Positions 17,268-28,286 are shown, numbered from the stretch's first letter. The stretch: DNA of 64,000 nt from Streptomyces sp. 846.5 (GCF_004365705.1 NZ_SOBN01000001.1:1116001-1180000), one strand, 5' to 3'. Notes: a model not told the origin generated them from the letters alone. Made by a program: numbers and translations.

Positions 17268-19306
17268 TGAGGATCCGTCACGAGTTCCCGCGCCGGGTCA
17301 CGGTACGCGACCATGTGCTGATCCCGATGCGCGACGGCACGCTGCTGTCGGCCCGGATCTGGCTGCCGGACGACGCCGGGGCAGCCCCGGTGCCGGCCCT
17401 GGTCGAGTACCTCCCCTACCGCAAGGGCGACTGGACCTCGGTCCGGGACGCGCAGCGCCATCCCTGGTACGCGGGGCACGGCTACGCGTCGATCCGGATC
17501 GACATGCGCGGCTGCGGCGACTCCGAGGGCCTGATGCACGACGAGTACCTGCCGCAGGAGCAGCAGGACGCCGTCGACGCCATCGCCTGGATCGCCGAAC
17601 AGCCGTGGTGCACCGGTTCGGTGGGCATGTTCGGCATCTCCTGGGGCGGGTTCAACAGCCTCCAGGTGGCCGCGCTCCGGCCGCCCCCGCTGAAGGCCGT
17701 GGTGACCGTCTGCTCCACCGACGACCGGTACGCCGACGACGTGCACTACTGGGGCGGCAGCGTGCTCGGCATCGACATGCCGGCCTGGGCCGCGACCATG
17801 CTCGCCCACCAGGCCCGGCCGCCGGATCCGGCGCGGGTAGGCGACGTGTGGCGCAAGATGTGGCTGGAACGGCTGGAGAACCTGCGCCCGTTCGCCGAGA
17901 CCTGGATGGCCCACCAGGAGCGGGACGACTACTGGCGGCAGGGCTCGGTGTGCGAGGACTACTCCGCGATCGAGGCCGCCGTCTACGCGGTGGGCGGCTG
18001 GGCCGACCCGTACCGCAACACGGTCCTCCGGCTGGTCGAGGGCCTGAGCTGCCCGGCGAAGGGCCTGATCGGCCCGTGGTCGCACCAGTACCCCGACCGC
18101 GGACTGCCACCGGGTCCGGCCATCGGCTTCCTCCAGGAGACGTTGCGCTGGTGGGACCACTGGCTCAAGGGCGCGGACACCGGGGTGATGGACGAACCGC
18201 CGCTGCGGACCTGGATGCAGGAGCCGGTGCCGCCGCGCACCTCGTACGACACCCGGCCCGGTCGCTGGATCGCCGAGCCGTCGTGGCCGTCCCCGAACGT
18301 CGCGGCACGGCCGTGGACGCTGGACGACGGGCGACTGCGCCCGGCCGGGCAGCCGACCACACAAGCCGGGACCATCCTGGTCGCCAGCCCGCAGCACACC
18401 GGCGTGGACGCTGGACGGTTCTTCCCCTTCGGCAACCCCGCCGACCTGCCGCCCGACCAGCGGGCCGAGGACGGCCGGTCGGTGTGCTTCGACTCCGCCC
18501 CGCTGGCCCGGCGGATGGAGATCCTCGGCCTGCCCGCGGCCGACCTGCTGCTGGACTGCGACCGCCCGGCCGGCCAGGTCGTCGTCAGGCTGTGCGACGT
18601 CGCGCCTGACGGTTCGTCGACCCTGGTCACCCGGGGCAATCTCAATCTGGTCCACCGGGACGGCGACGACGCACCGCGCGCCTGGACCCCCGGCACCCCG
18701 GAGCGGGTCCGCGTGCGGATGACCGCGATCGCGCACGCCTTCGAGCCGGGCCACCGGATCAGGCTGGCGGTGTCCTCGGCGTACTGGCCGTGGGTCTGGC
18801 CCGCGCCCGAACCGGTGGTCCTGACGCTGCACACCGGCGACGACGCCGGCAGCACACTGCTGCTGCCGGTCCGCGAACCGGCCTCCCCCGAGCCCGTCCT
18901 GCCCGACTTCGACGAACCGGAGCAGGCAGCGCCGCTGCCGTTCGTTCCGGGGCCGCCGAGCGGACCCGAACGGCAGGTCCGCTACGACCCGCAGACCGGC
19001 GCCTGGGAACTCGTGGTGGACCCCAACTACGGCGGCACCCGTACCTATCCCGACGGCCTGGTGTACCAGGAACGCGTCCGCGAGACCTACCTGATCCGCG
19101 CTGACGACCCGCTGTCGGCACGAGCGGAGTCGACCTGGGACGTCGCGCTGAGCAGAGGGGATTGGCGTGTCGAGATCTCCACTCGTAGTGTCGTCACCGC
19201 TTCGGCCACGCACTTCGTGACCGACAACGAGGTCATCGCGCGGGAGGGCGGCACCGAGGCGTTCTCCCGCTCCTGGCATGCCGAGATCCCGCGGACGTCG
19301 GCATAG
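17267..19306 (+). CDS. S15-family hydrolase (CocE/NonD type)
   Basis: Cytoplasmic alpha/beta hydrolase of 679 aa (X-Pro dipeptidyl-peptidase S15 family, CocE/NonD branch). An alpha/beta core with nucleophile S125 in GISWGG, probable D247 (GGWADPYRN) and H273 (GPWSHQYP) forms the triad. A C-terminal jelly-roll domain (VVVRLCDVAPDG, GHRIRLAVSSAYWP) is typical of cocaine esterase and glutaryl-7-ACA acylase relatives. No signal peptide is seen. The ATG at 17267 overlaps the ATPase stop and has AGGAG 11 bases upstream. Members cleave esters, amides or dipeptides. Genetic coupling to the importer says it acts on the imported compound; the bond and substrate are unknown. Confidence 0.88.
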   Translation: MRIRHEFPRRVTVRDHVLIPMRDGTLLSARIWLPDDAGAAPVPALVEYLPYRKGDWTSVRDAQRHPWYAGHGYASIRIDMRGCGDSEGLMHDEYLPQEQQDAVDAIAWIAEQPWCTGSVGMFGISWGGFNSLQVAALRPPPLKAVVTVCSTDDRYADDVHYWGGSVLGIDMPAWAATMLAHQARPPDPARVGDVWRKMWLERLENLRPFAETWMAHQERDDYWRQGSVCEDYSAIEAAVYAVGGWADPYRNTVLRLVEGLSCPAKGLIGPWSHQYPDRGLPPGPAIGFLQETLRWWDHWLKGADTGVMDEPPLRTWMQEPVPPRTSYDTRPGRWIAEPSWPSPNVAARPWTLDDGRLRPAGQPTTQAGTILVASPQHTGVDAGRFFPFGNPADLPPDQRAEDGRSVCFDSAPLARRMEILGLPAADLLLDCDRPAGQVVVRLCDVAPDGSSTLVTRGNLNLVHRDGDDAPRAWTPGTPERVRVRMTAIAHAFEPGHRIRLAVSSAYWPWVWPAPEPVVLTLHTGDDAGSTLLLPVREPASPEPVLPDFDEPEQAAPLPFVPGPPSGPERQVRYDPQTGAWELVVDPNYGGTRTYPDGLVYQERVRETYLIRADDPLSARAESTWDVALSRGDWRVEISTRSVVTASATHFVTDNEVIAREGGTEAFSRSWHAEIPRTSA

Positions 19307-19375
19307 CCCGGCCGAGGGCCGAGGCAGGACCGGCAGCCGGGTCAGCGGGCGAGGAACACGGGAGGACACACAGCA

Positions 19376-20059
19376 GTGGCGGCGTCAGGCACCAACGAAA
19401 GCGTCGAGACGGACGGCGGGGACGGTCCCACCGGCCGCGCCCCCAAGGCACGGCAGCCGTGGGAACGGTCCCGCCACCCCACCGAGGTGCGCCGCAGACT
19501 GGTGGTCGAGGCGGCTCGCAGGGTCCTGGCCGTCAAGGGCCTGGCCGCGACCGGCATCCGGGACATCGCCGCCGCCAGCGGAGTGTCCAGCGGCACCATC
19601 AGTTACCACTTCCGCGGCATCGACGAGATCTTCACGGACGTGCTGAAGCTGGAGGCCGAGCTCTTCTACGAGCCGGTCGCCGAGCTGAGCCTCGCCGCCC
19701 CGACCGCTCGGGAGGGCCTGGCGGTGCTCATCGACAAGTACCTCTCCTCGGACCCGGAGACGCTGACGCACTGGAAGCTCTGGCTGGACTACTGGGCGGC
19801 CGCCGTGCACGACACCCGGTTCACCGGCTGGCACACCGAGCAGTACACGCTCTGGCGGGACGTCGTCGAGCGCGTCATCCGTCGCGGCATCGACAGCGGC
19901 GAGTTCGCCCCGCGCGACGCGGCGGGAGCCGCCGTGGAGTTCACCGCACTGCTGGACGGCCTGGTGATGCAGACGTTCTTCACCGGCGCGCACCTGACCC
20001 CCGCCGAGGCCCGGCGCCGGCTGTCGGCGTACGTCGACGAGCGCATCGGCCGCGCCTGA
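19376..20059 (+). CDS. TetR-family transcriptional regulator
   Basis: DNA-binding repressor of 227 aa. The N-terminal TetR helix-turn-helix is clear (GIRDIAAASGVSSGTISYHF, about residues 59-78), followed by an all-helical ligand domain. The GTG at 19376 has GGGAGG upstream. It follows the S15 hydrolase by 69 bases and is likely co-transcribed with the importer. Its stop is only 8 bases from the stop of the convergent reductase gene, so it may oversee both groups. The ligand is unknown; amine- or choline-type ligands (BetI-like regulators) would fit the neighbourhood but this is a guess. Confidence 0.88.
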   Translation: MAASGTNESVETDGGDGPTGRAPKARQPWERSRHPTEVRRRLVVEAARRVLAVKGLAATGIRDIAAASGVSSGTISYHFRGIDEIFTDVLKLEAELFYEPVAELSLAAPTAREGLAVLIDKYLSSDPETLTHWKLWLDYWAAAVHDTRFTGWHTEQYTLWRDVVERVIRRGIDSGEFAPRDAAGAAVEFTALLDGLVMQTFFTGAHLTPAEARRRLSAYVDERIGRA

Positions 20060-20067
20060 CCGGGACG

Positions 20068-21084
20068 TCATGCTTCGATCACCAAATCCTCCAGCGGCTT
20101 GGCGCAGCAGAGCAGGATCTTGTTCCGTTCGATCTCGCGCGGCCGGATGCCGCCGTTGTGCCGCATCTCGACCGACCCGGCCAGCAGGGTGGTCTTGCAG
20201 GTGCCGCACATGCCCTGGGCGCAGGAGGCGGGCAGGCTGAGGCCGGCCCGGGAGGCAGCGGCGAGGACGGGGGTGTCGGCGTCGCACTCGACGGTTCGCC
20301 TGCTGCGGGTGAACTCGACCTTGAACGCGCCGCCGGCCCTGGCCGTCGCCGCCCCGGCAAGGGGCTGATCAAAGCTGAAGCTCTCCTCGTGGAGTCGTGC
20401 CAGGTCGAAGCCCTCGTCCGCGAGCATGGACCGCACCGCATCCATGAAGCCTGCGGGCCCGCAGCTGAAGACCTCGCGTTGGTGGAGGTCGGGAGCGAAC
20501 TGACGGAGCGTCGCCGGGTTCAGCCGGCCGCTGTCGCCGCCGACATGGGCGACCCGGATGCCGGGGGCGGTGGCGGCGATGAGGTCCAGTTCCCGGCGGA
20601 AGATGATGTCGTCCGGCGAGCGGGCGCTGTGGACGAACACCACGTCGGCGGGGTGCGCCAGGTCGTACAGGGTCCTGGTCATGGACATCATCGGCGTCAC
20701 GCCGCTGCCCGCCGAGAGCAGCAGGTACTTCTGCGCCGGGTGCCGGGCCAGCGAGAACAGGCCCAGCGGGCCCCGGGCCCGCAGCATCGTGCCCGGGGTC
20801 AGATGGTCGTGGAGCCAGTTGGAGACCAGACCGCCCGGGGTCCGCTTCACGGTGATGGCGGCGAGCTGGGGACGGGTCGGCGGGGAGGAGATGGTGTAGC
20901 AGCGCTCGACGGGGCTGCCGTCGATGTCGAGGGTGAGGGTCAGGAACTGGCCGGGGTCGTGCCGGAACAGCCGGGGTTCAGTGGGGGCGAGCAGGAAGGT
21001 GCGGACGTCCGGGGTGAGGTCGTGGACCTGCCGGCACACCAGTGGGCCGTCGCTCCAGGCAGGGGCGGAGGATTCGGTGATCAT
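20068..21084 (-). CDS. Ferredoxin-type reductase of a Rieske oxygenase (GbcB-like)
   Basis: Electron-transfer partner of the upstream Rieske oxygenase (338 aa). An N-terminal FAD-binding barrel (RCYTIS, residues 61-66), an NAD(P)H-binding domain (SAGSGVTP, FSCGPAGFM near 207-214) and a C-terminal plant-type 2Fe-2S domain with cysteines 288, 293, 296 and 326 (C-x4-C-x2-C-x29-C). This domain order is that of glycine betaine, stachydrine and carnitine monooxygenase reductases. The ATG at 21084 overlaps the stop of the oxygenase gene, so the two are coupled. It ends 8 bases from the convergent TetR gene. Confidence 0.9.
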   Translation of the reverse strand: MITESSAPAWSDGPLVCRQVHDLTPDVRTFLLAPTEPRLFRHDPGQFLTLTLDIDGSPVERCYTISSPPTRPQLAAITVKRTPGGLVSNWLHDHLTPGTMLRARGPLGLFSLARHPAQKYLLLSAGSGVTPMMSMTRTLYDLAHPADVVFVHSARSPDDIIFRRELDLIAATAPGIRVAHVGGDSGRLNPATLRQFAPDLHQREVFSCGPAGFMDAVRSMLADEGFDLARLHEESFSFDQPLAGAATARAGGAFKVEFTRSRRTVECDADTPVLAAASRAGLSLPASCAQGMCGTCKTTLLAGSVEMRHNGGIRPREIERNKILLCCAKPLEDLVIEA

Positions 21085-22334
21085 TGTTCCAGGTGTGCTC
21101 TCAGCCGGGTGACGTACCAGTTGACGAAGGCCTCGACCTGGTACTCGGTCGGGCTGTAGGGGCCGGGCAGATAGGCGGGGCTGGTGACGCCCTGCTGGGC
21201 GCGGGCGACGAAGACCGCGTCCTGGTCGTTGGTGGCCGTCCAGACCCGGGTCAGCGTGTCGAGGTCGTAGTCGACCCCTTCGACGGCGTCGGGATGCACC
21301 AGCCAGGTGGTGCGCACCAGCGTCCGGTCCGCGGCGAGCGGGATCACCGAGAAGGTGATCGCGTGGTCGGCCATGAAGTGGAACCAGGCGTTGGGCTGCA
21401 TGTGCAGCGAGAGCCGGCCCAGACGGCCGGTCGGGAAGTCCGCCAGCAGCCGCCTGCACGCGGCCGTGCCGTCCTCGGTGAAGGACTCCCCGGCGAGGTC
21501 CAGGGGTTCGCGCTGGATGCGGAAGCCCGTCGTCCGGGTGTCCAACTCCTCGATGGCCTCGTACGGCAGGCCGAGCGACTCGTACGTCCCGCGGGCCTCG
21601 TCGTCGGCCTTCAGGTAGCGCTCGTAGGCCGGTCGCAGCACCGGCGGGATGTCCTCCTCCGCGTAGCCGTAGATGGGGAACAGCGAGCACTGGAGTTCGG
21701 GATGGCCGCCGCAGTGGTAGCACTCCCGGTTGTTCTCCATGGTGAGCTTCCAGTTGCCGTTCTCGACCAGGTCGATCTGCGTCGCGACCTTCGCCTGCCG
21801 CAGGTTGTGCGGCTCGATGTACCGCGCGATCCGGGCGGCGACCTCGTCGAAGTCGGCGGGCGGCTCCTCGGCCAGGCAGATGAAGACCAGACCGGCGACG
21901 CTGCGCACATGCACCGACCTCAGCCCGAAGCAGGACGGGTCGAACCCGGGCGCCTGCGACTCGGCGTGCAGCAACTTCCCGTCCACACCGTAGGTCCAGC
22001 GGTGGTAGCCGCAGACGATGTTGCCGACCGAGCCGCGCTCCTCGTTGAGGATGCGCGCGCCACGATGGCGGCAGACGTTGTGGAAGGCCTGGACGGCCTC
22101 GTCGTCGTCGCGGACCACGATGACCGAGTACGGGCCGACGTTGACCGTGACGTAGTCGCCGGGCTCCGGGAGTTCGGCCTCGGCGGCGACGAAGAGCCAG
22201 TGCCGGGCGAAGACCGCCTCGACGTCCAGGCCGAAGAAGTCCTCGCCGACGTAGAACGGGGCTTCCAGGCTCTGTCCGGCGGTCCGGCGGGCCACCAGGC
22301 CGCCCAGGTCGGCCGCAGGGGTACGGGCGTTCAC
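21081..22334 (-). CDS. Rieske non-heme iron oxygenase, betaine demethylase-like (GbcA-like)
   Basis: Catalytic oxygenase of 417 aa, predicted to oxidatively remove an N-methyl group from a quaternary amine and release formaldehyde. The Rieske cluster ligands are C88-x-H90 and C108-x2-H111 (17 residues between the pairs). The mononuclear iron site follows, with NNRECYHCGGHPEL (H207 and H211, E204 nearby), a pattern I associate with the glycine betaine/stachydrine demethylase group rather than ring-hydroxylating dioxygenases. The GTG at 22334 has GGGAG upstream. It is flanked in the operon by an OYE-type demethylase and the reductase. Carnitine or choline-like substrates are alternatives. Confidence 0.88.
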   Translation of the reverse strand: MNARTPAADLGGLVARRTAGQSLEAPFYVGEDFFGLDVEAVFARHWLFVAAEAELPEPGDYVTVNVGPYSVIVVRDDDEAVQAFHNVCRHRGARILNEERGSVGNIVCGYHRWTYGVDGKLLHAESQAPGFDPSCFGLRSVHVRSVAGLVFICLAEEPPADFDEVAARIARYIEPHNLRQAKVATQIDLVENGNWKLTMENNRECYHCGGHPELQCSLFPIYGYAEEDIPPVLRPAYERYLKADDEARGTYESLGLPYEAIEELDTRTTGFRIQREPLDLAGESFTEDGTAACRRLLADFPTGRLGRLSLHMQPNAWFHFMADHAITFSVIPLAADRTLVRTTWLVHPDAVEGVDYDLDTLTRVWTATNDQDAVFVARAQQGVTSPAYLPGPYSPTEYQVEAFVNWYVTRLRAHLEQ

Positions 22335-22363
22335 GTCATCTCTCCCACGGGGCTCCAGAGGGC

Positions 22364-24412
22364 TCATACCGGCAGGCACAGCCGCAGCGCGTCGTAGACG
22401 GCTGCGTGGATGTTGCGGCTGGTCACGGCGTCGCCGATGCGGAACAGCTGGTAGCGGCCGGCCTCGTTGCGGACCACGGTCTGCTGCTGGTGCGCCAGCA
22501 GGGCGCGGTGGTCGACCTCGCCCAAGTTGCGTGATCCGGGCAGCAGTTCGGTGTACAGCTCGTCGTTGGGCAGGGTCCCGTGCTCGACGACGACATGGTC
22601 GACGACGCGTTCGCTCGCGGTCTGCGCGTACTCGCTGTACAGCGTCGCGGCCAGCCGCCCGTCCCCGGTGCGGCGCACGGAGCGCAGCCGTTGGGCAAGG
22701 GTGGTGGTCACGCCGTGTTCGGTGAAGGCCTTCAGATAGGCCGGCGCGTTCATGCTGCCGACGTCGGGCGCCAGGGTGCGTTCGGGCGTCACATAGTGGA
22801 TGCGGGTCCCGGTCGGGGCCAGGACCTCCACGGCGTCCAGCGCCGGGTAGCCGCCGTGGTCGTCGAAGACCAGGACCTCGCCGCGGGGGTGCAGCGAGCC
22901 GGTCAGCACGTCCCAGGTGTCGGCGACCAGGTCCGAACCCGCTTGGAGGAAGGTCGTGTTGGGCACTCCGCCGGTGGCGACGACGACCAGGTCGGGGTGT
23001 TCGGCGAGCACCTCGCGGGCCTCGGCGTAGGACCCGAAGCGGAGGTCGACGCCGTGGTGCTTGCACTCGGAGACCCGCCAGTCGACGATGCCCAGCAGGT
23101 CACGGCGGCGGGGGTTGGACGCGGCGAGCCGGATCTGGCCCCCCGGGACGTCACTCGCCTCGAACAGCACCACCTCGTGGCCGCGTTCGCCCAGCACCCG
23201 GGCGGCCTCCAGACCGGCCGGGCCGGCGCCGACGACCACGGCCTTCCTCCGCCGGCCGATCGTGCGCGTGAGCGTGTGCGGCAGTTGGAGCTCCCGGCCG
23301 GTGGCCGGGTTGTGGACGCACTTGGTGTCCCCGGAGTCGTAGATCGCGTCCAGGCAGTAACTCGCCCCGACGCAGGGGCGGATGCGGTCCTCCTGACCGG
23401 CGGCGATCTTGGCGACCAGGTGCGGGTCGGCGATCTGGGCCCGGGTCATCCCCACCAGGTCGAGCAGGCCCTCGCGCAGCGCGTACCGCGCGGTGGCGGG
23501 GTCGGCGATCCGGGCCGCGTGCATCACCGGGATGCGCAGCCTCCGCCGGATCTCGCCGGTGAACTCCAGGAACGGCCCCAACGGGCTGCCGATGGACGGG
23601 ATCGCCCGCGCGAGCGAGGCGTCGCTCTCGATGGAGCCCCGGATGGTGCTCACGAAGTCGATGCCGTCGTCGGTGAAGCGCTCCGCCGCCGCCAGGGCGT
23701 CGTCGAAGGTGAGCCCGCCGGGGCGGTTCTCGTCCAGCATCATCCGGATGCCGACGATGAAGTCAGGGCCGACCGCCTCCCGGACGGCGCGGATCACCCG
23801 GCTCGGGAACACCATCCGGTGCTCCAGGCTGCCGCCGAGTTCGTCGTCGCGGTGGTTGGTCGACGGGGACAGGAAACTGTCCAGGAAGTGGCCGTACGAC
23901 TGGAGTTCGATCCCGTCGAGGCCGCCGGCTTGGCAGCGGAGCGCGGCGGCGGCGTAGTCGGCCACCACGCGGTCCAGGTCCCAGGCCTCGGCGGCCTTGG
24001 GGAAGGCGCGGTGCGCCGGCTCGCGCAGCGGCGAGGCGGAGAGCACCGGCAGCCAGTCGCCGGTGTAGTTGCTGGTGCGGCGGCCGAGGTGGGTGACCTG
24101 GCACATGACTGCGGCCCCGGCGTCGTGCACCTCGTCGGCGAGCCGGCGCAGCCAGGGCACGATGTCGTCCCGGTAGAGCAGCAGGTTGCCGAACGACGGC
24201 GGGCTGTCCGGGGAGACGACGGCAGAGCCGCCGATCATGGTCAGACCGACGCCGCCACGGGCCTTCTCCGAGTGGTAGGCCCGGTAGCGGTCCTTGGGCA
24301 GGCCGTCCTCGCCGAAGGCCGGTTCGTGCGACGTGCTGACCACCCGGTTGCGAAGGGTGAGGTGCTTCAACTGGAAGGGCTGGAGCAGGGGATCCAGGAC
24401 GTGTGAGGGCAC
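22364..24412 (-). CDS. FMN/FAD/Fe-S N-demethylase of the DgcA/StcD type (old-yellow-enzyme fold)
   Basis: Predicted second-step demethylase of 682 aa, acting on a tertiary amine such as dimethylglycine or N-methylproline. An N-terminal OYE-type FMN barrel (residues ~5-335), an iron-sulfur loop with only three obvious cysteines (C347, C353, C365; C-x5-C-x11-C), an FAD-binding motif VVVGAGPAG (from ~392) and a NAD(P)-like domain with GGVPN. The same layout is found in 2,4-dienoyl-CoA reductase and trimethylamine dehydrogenase, which normally show four cysteines. I chose the GTG at 24412 because GAGGAG precedes it; the open frame upstream to 24487 would overlap the palindrome at 24478-24514. It leads the demethylase operon. 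Confidence 0.85.
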   Translation of the reverse strand: MPSHVLDPLLQPFQLKHLTLRNRVVSTSHEPAFGEDGLPKDRYRAYHSEKARGGVGLTMIGGSAVVSPDSPPSFGNLLLYRDDIVPWLRRLADEVHDAGAAVMCQVTHLGRRTSNYTGDWLPVLSASPLREPAHRAFPKAAEAWDLDRVVADYAAAALRCQAGGLDGIELQSYGHFLDSFLSPSTNHRDDELGGSLEHRMVFPSRVIRAVREAVGPDFIVGIRMMLDENRPGGLTFDDALAAAERFTDDGIDFVSTIRGSIESDASLARAIPSIGSPLGPFLEFTGEIRRRLRIPVMHAARIADPATARYALREGLLDLVGMTRAQIADPHLVAKIAAGQEDRIRPCVGASYCLDAIYDSGDTKCVHNPATGRELQLPHTLTRTIGRRRKAVVVGAGPAGLEAARVLGERGHEVVLFEASDVPGGQIRLAASNPRRRDLLGIVDWRVSECKHHGVDLRFGSYAEAREVLAEHPDLVVVATGGVPNTTFLQAGSDLVADTWDVLTGSLHPRGEVLVFDDHGGYPALDAVEVLAPTGTRIHYVTPERTLAPDVGSMNAPAYLKAFTEHGVTTTLAQRLRSVRRTGDGRLAATLYSEYAQTASERVVDHVVVEHGTLPNDELYTELLPGSRNLGEVDHRALLAHQQQTVVRNEAGRYQLFRIGDAVTSRNIHAAVYDALRLCLPV

Positions 24413-24477
24413 AACCGCTCCTCGGAAAGCTCTGGGGCTGACGACGGCTGCTTCATTGGGCCGCACACTCAAGAAGG

Positions 24478-24514
24478 TGTCTCGCAATGCGAAACAGATA
24501 CGCCATGCGAGACA
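24478..24514. promoter_or_regulatory. Long interrupted palindrome before the demethylase operon, probable IclR operator
   Basis: TGTCTCGCA (24478-24486) and its exact complement TGCGAGACA (24506-24514) flank 19 bases. Inside lies a smaller inverted repeat TCGCA-A-TGCGA (24482-24492). The site is between the IclR gene and the demethylase gene it precedes, so I infer control by that regulator. Confidence 0.55.
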
Positions 24515-24575
24515 AATGGTGGTGCCGACGACCCCCGGACGTCAAGACCCACCTACGCCGGGGTCTGCCCTGCGC

Positions 24576-25358
24576 TCAGCCCCGCTTGACGTAGCCCTTG
24601 CGCCAGGAGATCTTGGCGCCCGCCTCGACGACCTGCTCGGCAAGCTCGGCGACGGTGCGGTCATTGACCCGGAACGTCGGCCCGGAGAGCGTCACCGCAG
24701 CGATCACCTGCCCGTCCAGGGAGCGGATCGGAGCGGCGATGGCGGCCAGCCCGATCTCGTGCTCCTCACTGGTGGTGGCGTACTCGCGCTTGCGGACAAA
24801 CTCCAGCTGCTCCTCAAGCCGCGCCGGGTCCACGATCGTGTGCGGGGTGTACCTCCGCAGCCCCTGCGCCAGGATCCCGTCGGCCTGCTCCCTGGGCATG
24901 TACGCCAGGAAGACCTTGCCGGCGGCGGTGGCGTGCATCGGAGTGCGCTTGCCGACCCAGTCGATGCTGGTGATGGCCGCGCCGCCGATCACCTGATCGA
25001 TGCTGATCACTTCCGGCCCGTCGTGGATCGCAATGTTGACCGTCTCCCCCGCGGCCGTCGCCAGCTCCTGACAGACCGGACGGCTCAGCAGCGACAGATC
25101 ACTCCTCCTGGTCGCCCCGGCGGCGAGCTCGACCACGGAGTAGCCGATCCGGTAACGCCCACGCTCGGAGTCCTGCTCCACCAGCCCCCGCGACTCCAAG
25201 GTGGCGAGCAGCCGGAACACCGTCGCCTTGTGGATCCCCAGCCCCTCGGCGATCTCGGTGACCCCGGAAGGCCCCTGCCCGGCCAGCACTTGAAGGATCG
25301 ACACCGCGCGGTCCACGGACTGTACCGAAGTGTCACGCGCCCGGCCGCTGCTGGTCAT
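24576..25358 (-). CDS. IclR-family transcriptional regulator
   Basis: Regulator of 260 aa with the full IclR layout: N-terminal winged helix-turn-helix (VTEIAEGLGIHKATVFRLLA, about residues 33-52) and a C-terminal effector domain (GGAAITSIDWVGKRTPMHATAAGKVFLA; EYATTSEEHEIGLAAIAAPI). The ATG at 25358 has no strong ribosome-binding site. It lies on the same strand as the demethylase operon, with the palindrome at 24478-24514 between them, and probably controls it. Many IclR proteins control aromatic or small-acid catabolism. The effector is unknown. Confidence 0.92.
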   Translation of the reverse strand: MTSSGRARDTSVQSVDRAVSILQVLAGQGPSGVTEIAEGLGIHKATVFRLLATLESRGLVEQDSERGRYRIGYSVVELAAGATRRSDLSLLSRPVCQELATAAGETVNIAIHDGPEVISIDQVIGGAAITSIDWVGKRTPMHATAAGKVFLAYMPREQADGILAQGLRRYTPHTIVDPARLEEQLEFVRKREYATTSEEHEIGLAAIAAPIRSLDGQVIAAVTLSGPTFRVNDRTVAELAEQVVEAGAKISWRKGYVKRG

Positions 25359-25450
25359 GGCGCCAGAATAACCGAGCGCGGTGCACCCCCCGCCGGGTGC
25401 GCACCGGCGAACGCCACAGCGGGGGTGGTGTCGCGGAGGCCCGCGAACGA

Positions 25451-25464
25451 GATATCTTGATATC
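25451..25464. promoter_or_regulatory. Near-palindrome upstream of isocitrate dehydrogenase
   Basis: GATATCTTGATATC consists of two GATATC hexamers around TT. The symmetry weakly extends outward to CGAGATATC/GATATCGAG. It lies 33 bases before the icd start, in an AT-rich patch suited to a promoter. The binding protein is unknown. Confidence 0.4.
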
Positions 25465-25484
25465 GAGAAACGTTGGAGACGTGA

Positions 25485-27716
<2,232 letters not shown>

Positions 27717-27740
27717 CGCCGCGTGAAGTAAGCAGACATC

Positions 27741-27778
27741 AGGAGGTCCCCGGGTCGGAAACGACCCGGGGACCTCCT
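27741..27778. terminator. Strong bidirectional terminator after icd
   Basis: A perfect 17-bp GC-rich stem (27741-27757 with 27762-27778) with a GAAA tetraloop lies between the convergent icd and MarR genes. Confidence 0.85.
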
Positions 27779-27791
27779 GCGTTCTCCGCGC

Positions 27792-28286
27792 TCAGCAGCA
27801 GCCGGAGCCGCCGTCCGGGTCCAGCACGCCGAACTTCTCGCTCAGGGCGGCGAACTGTTCCGCGCCCAGCGGCGCGATCACGCGCTCCCGCAGCGACGCG
27901 GCCAGGCTGAGGGCCGCCTTCATGGCCACCTCCACGCCCGGTTCGGTGAGCGCGGCGAAGACCACCCTGCGGTCGGTCGGCGAGGGGCGGCGTTCGATCA
28001 GGCCGGCCTCGCTGAGCCGGTCGGCCACCTTGGTGGTGCCGGCGGTGGTGAAGCCGAGGGTGGCGGCCAGCCGGTTCATCGGCGCCGACTGCGACGGCGA
28101 GGTCAGCAGGAACCAGAGCACCTGGAAGGACGACGGCGCGATCCCGACCTTCTCGTCCACATCCGCCAGCATCTGTTCGGTGAGCCGGCGGAAACCCGAC
28201 TGCAGGGCGTTCCACTGCTCCAACAGGGCCAGATCGGCCGCGTCCGGACAGCGGCGCTCGGCCTCCGCGCGCGAGGACTCCTCCAC
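27792..28286 (-). CDS. MarR-family transcriptional regulator with C-terminal Cys-Cys
   Basis: Winged-helix regulator of 164 aa. The DNA-binding part reads MNRLAATLGFTTAGTTKVAD and the wing contains RRPSPTDRRVVFAALT. The protein ends in GGSGCC, and another cysteine is near the N-terminus (C13), so a thiol- or metal-sensing role is possible but unproven. I chose the GTG at 28286 because AAGGAG lies 8 bases upstream; a GTG three codons earlier (28295) is the alternative. It is divergent from a YceI gene, with an inverted repeat between them (28349-28371), which suggests control of that gene and of itself. Confidence 0.88.
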   Translation of the reverse strand: MEESSRAEAERRCPDAADLALLEQWNALQSGFRRLTEQMLADVDEKVGIAPSSFQVLWFLLTSPSQSAPMNRLAATLGFTTAGTTKVADRLSEAGLIERRPSPTDRRVVFAALTEPGVEVAMKAALSLAASLRERVIAPLGAEQFAALSEKFGVLDPDGGSGCC

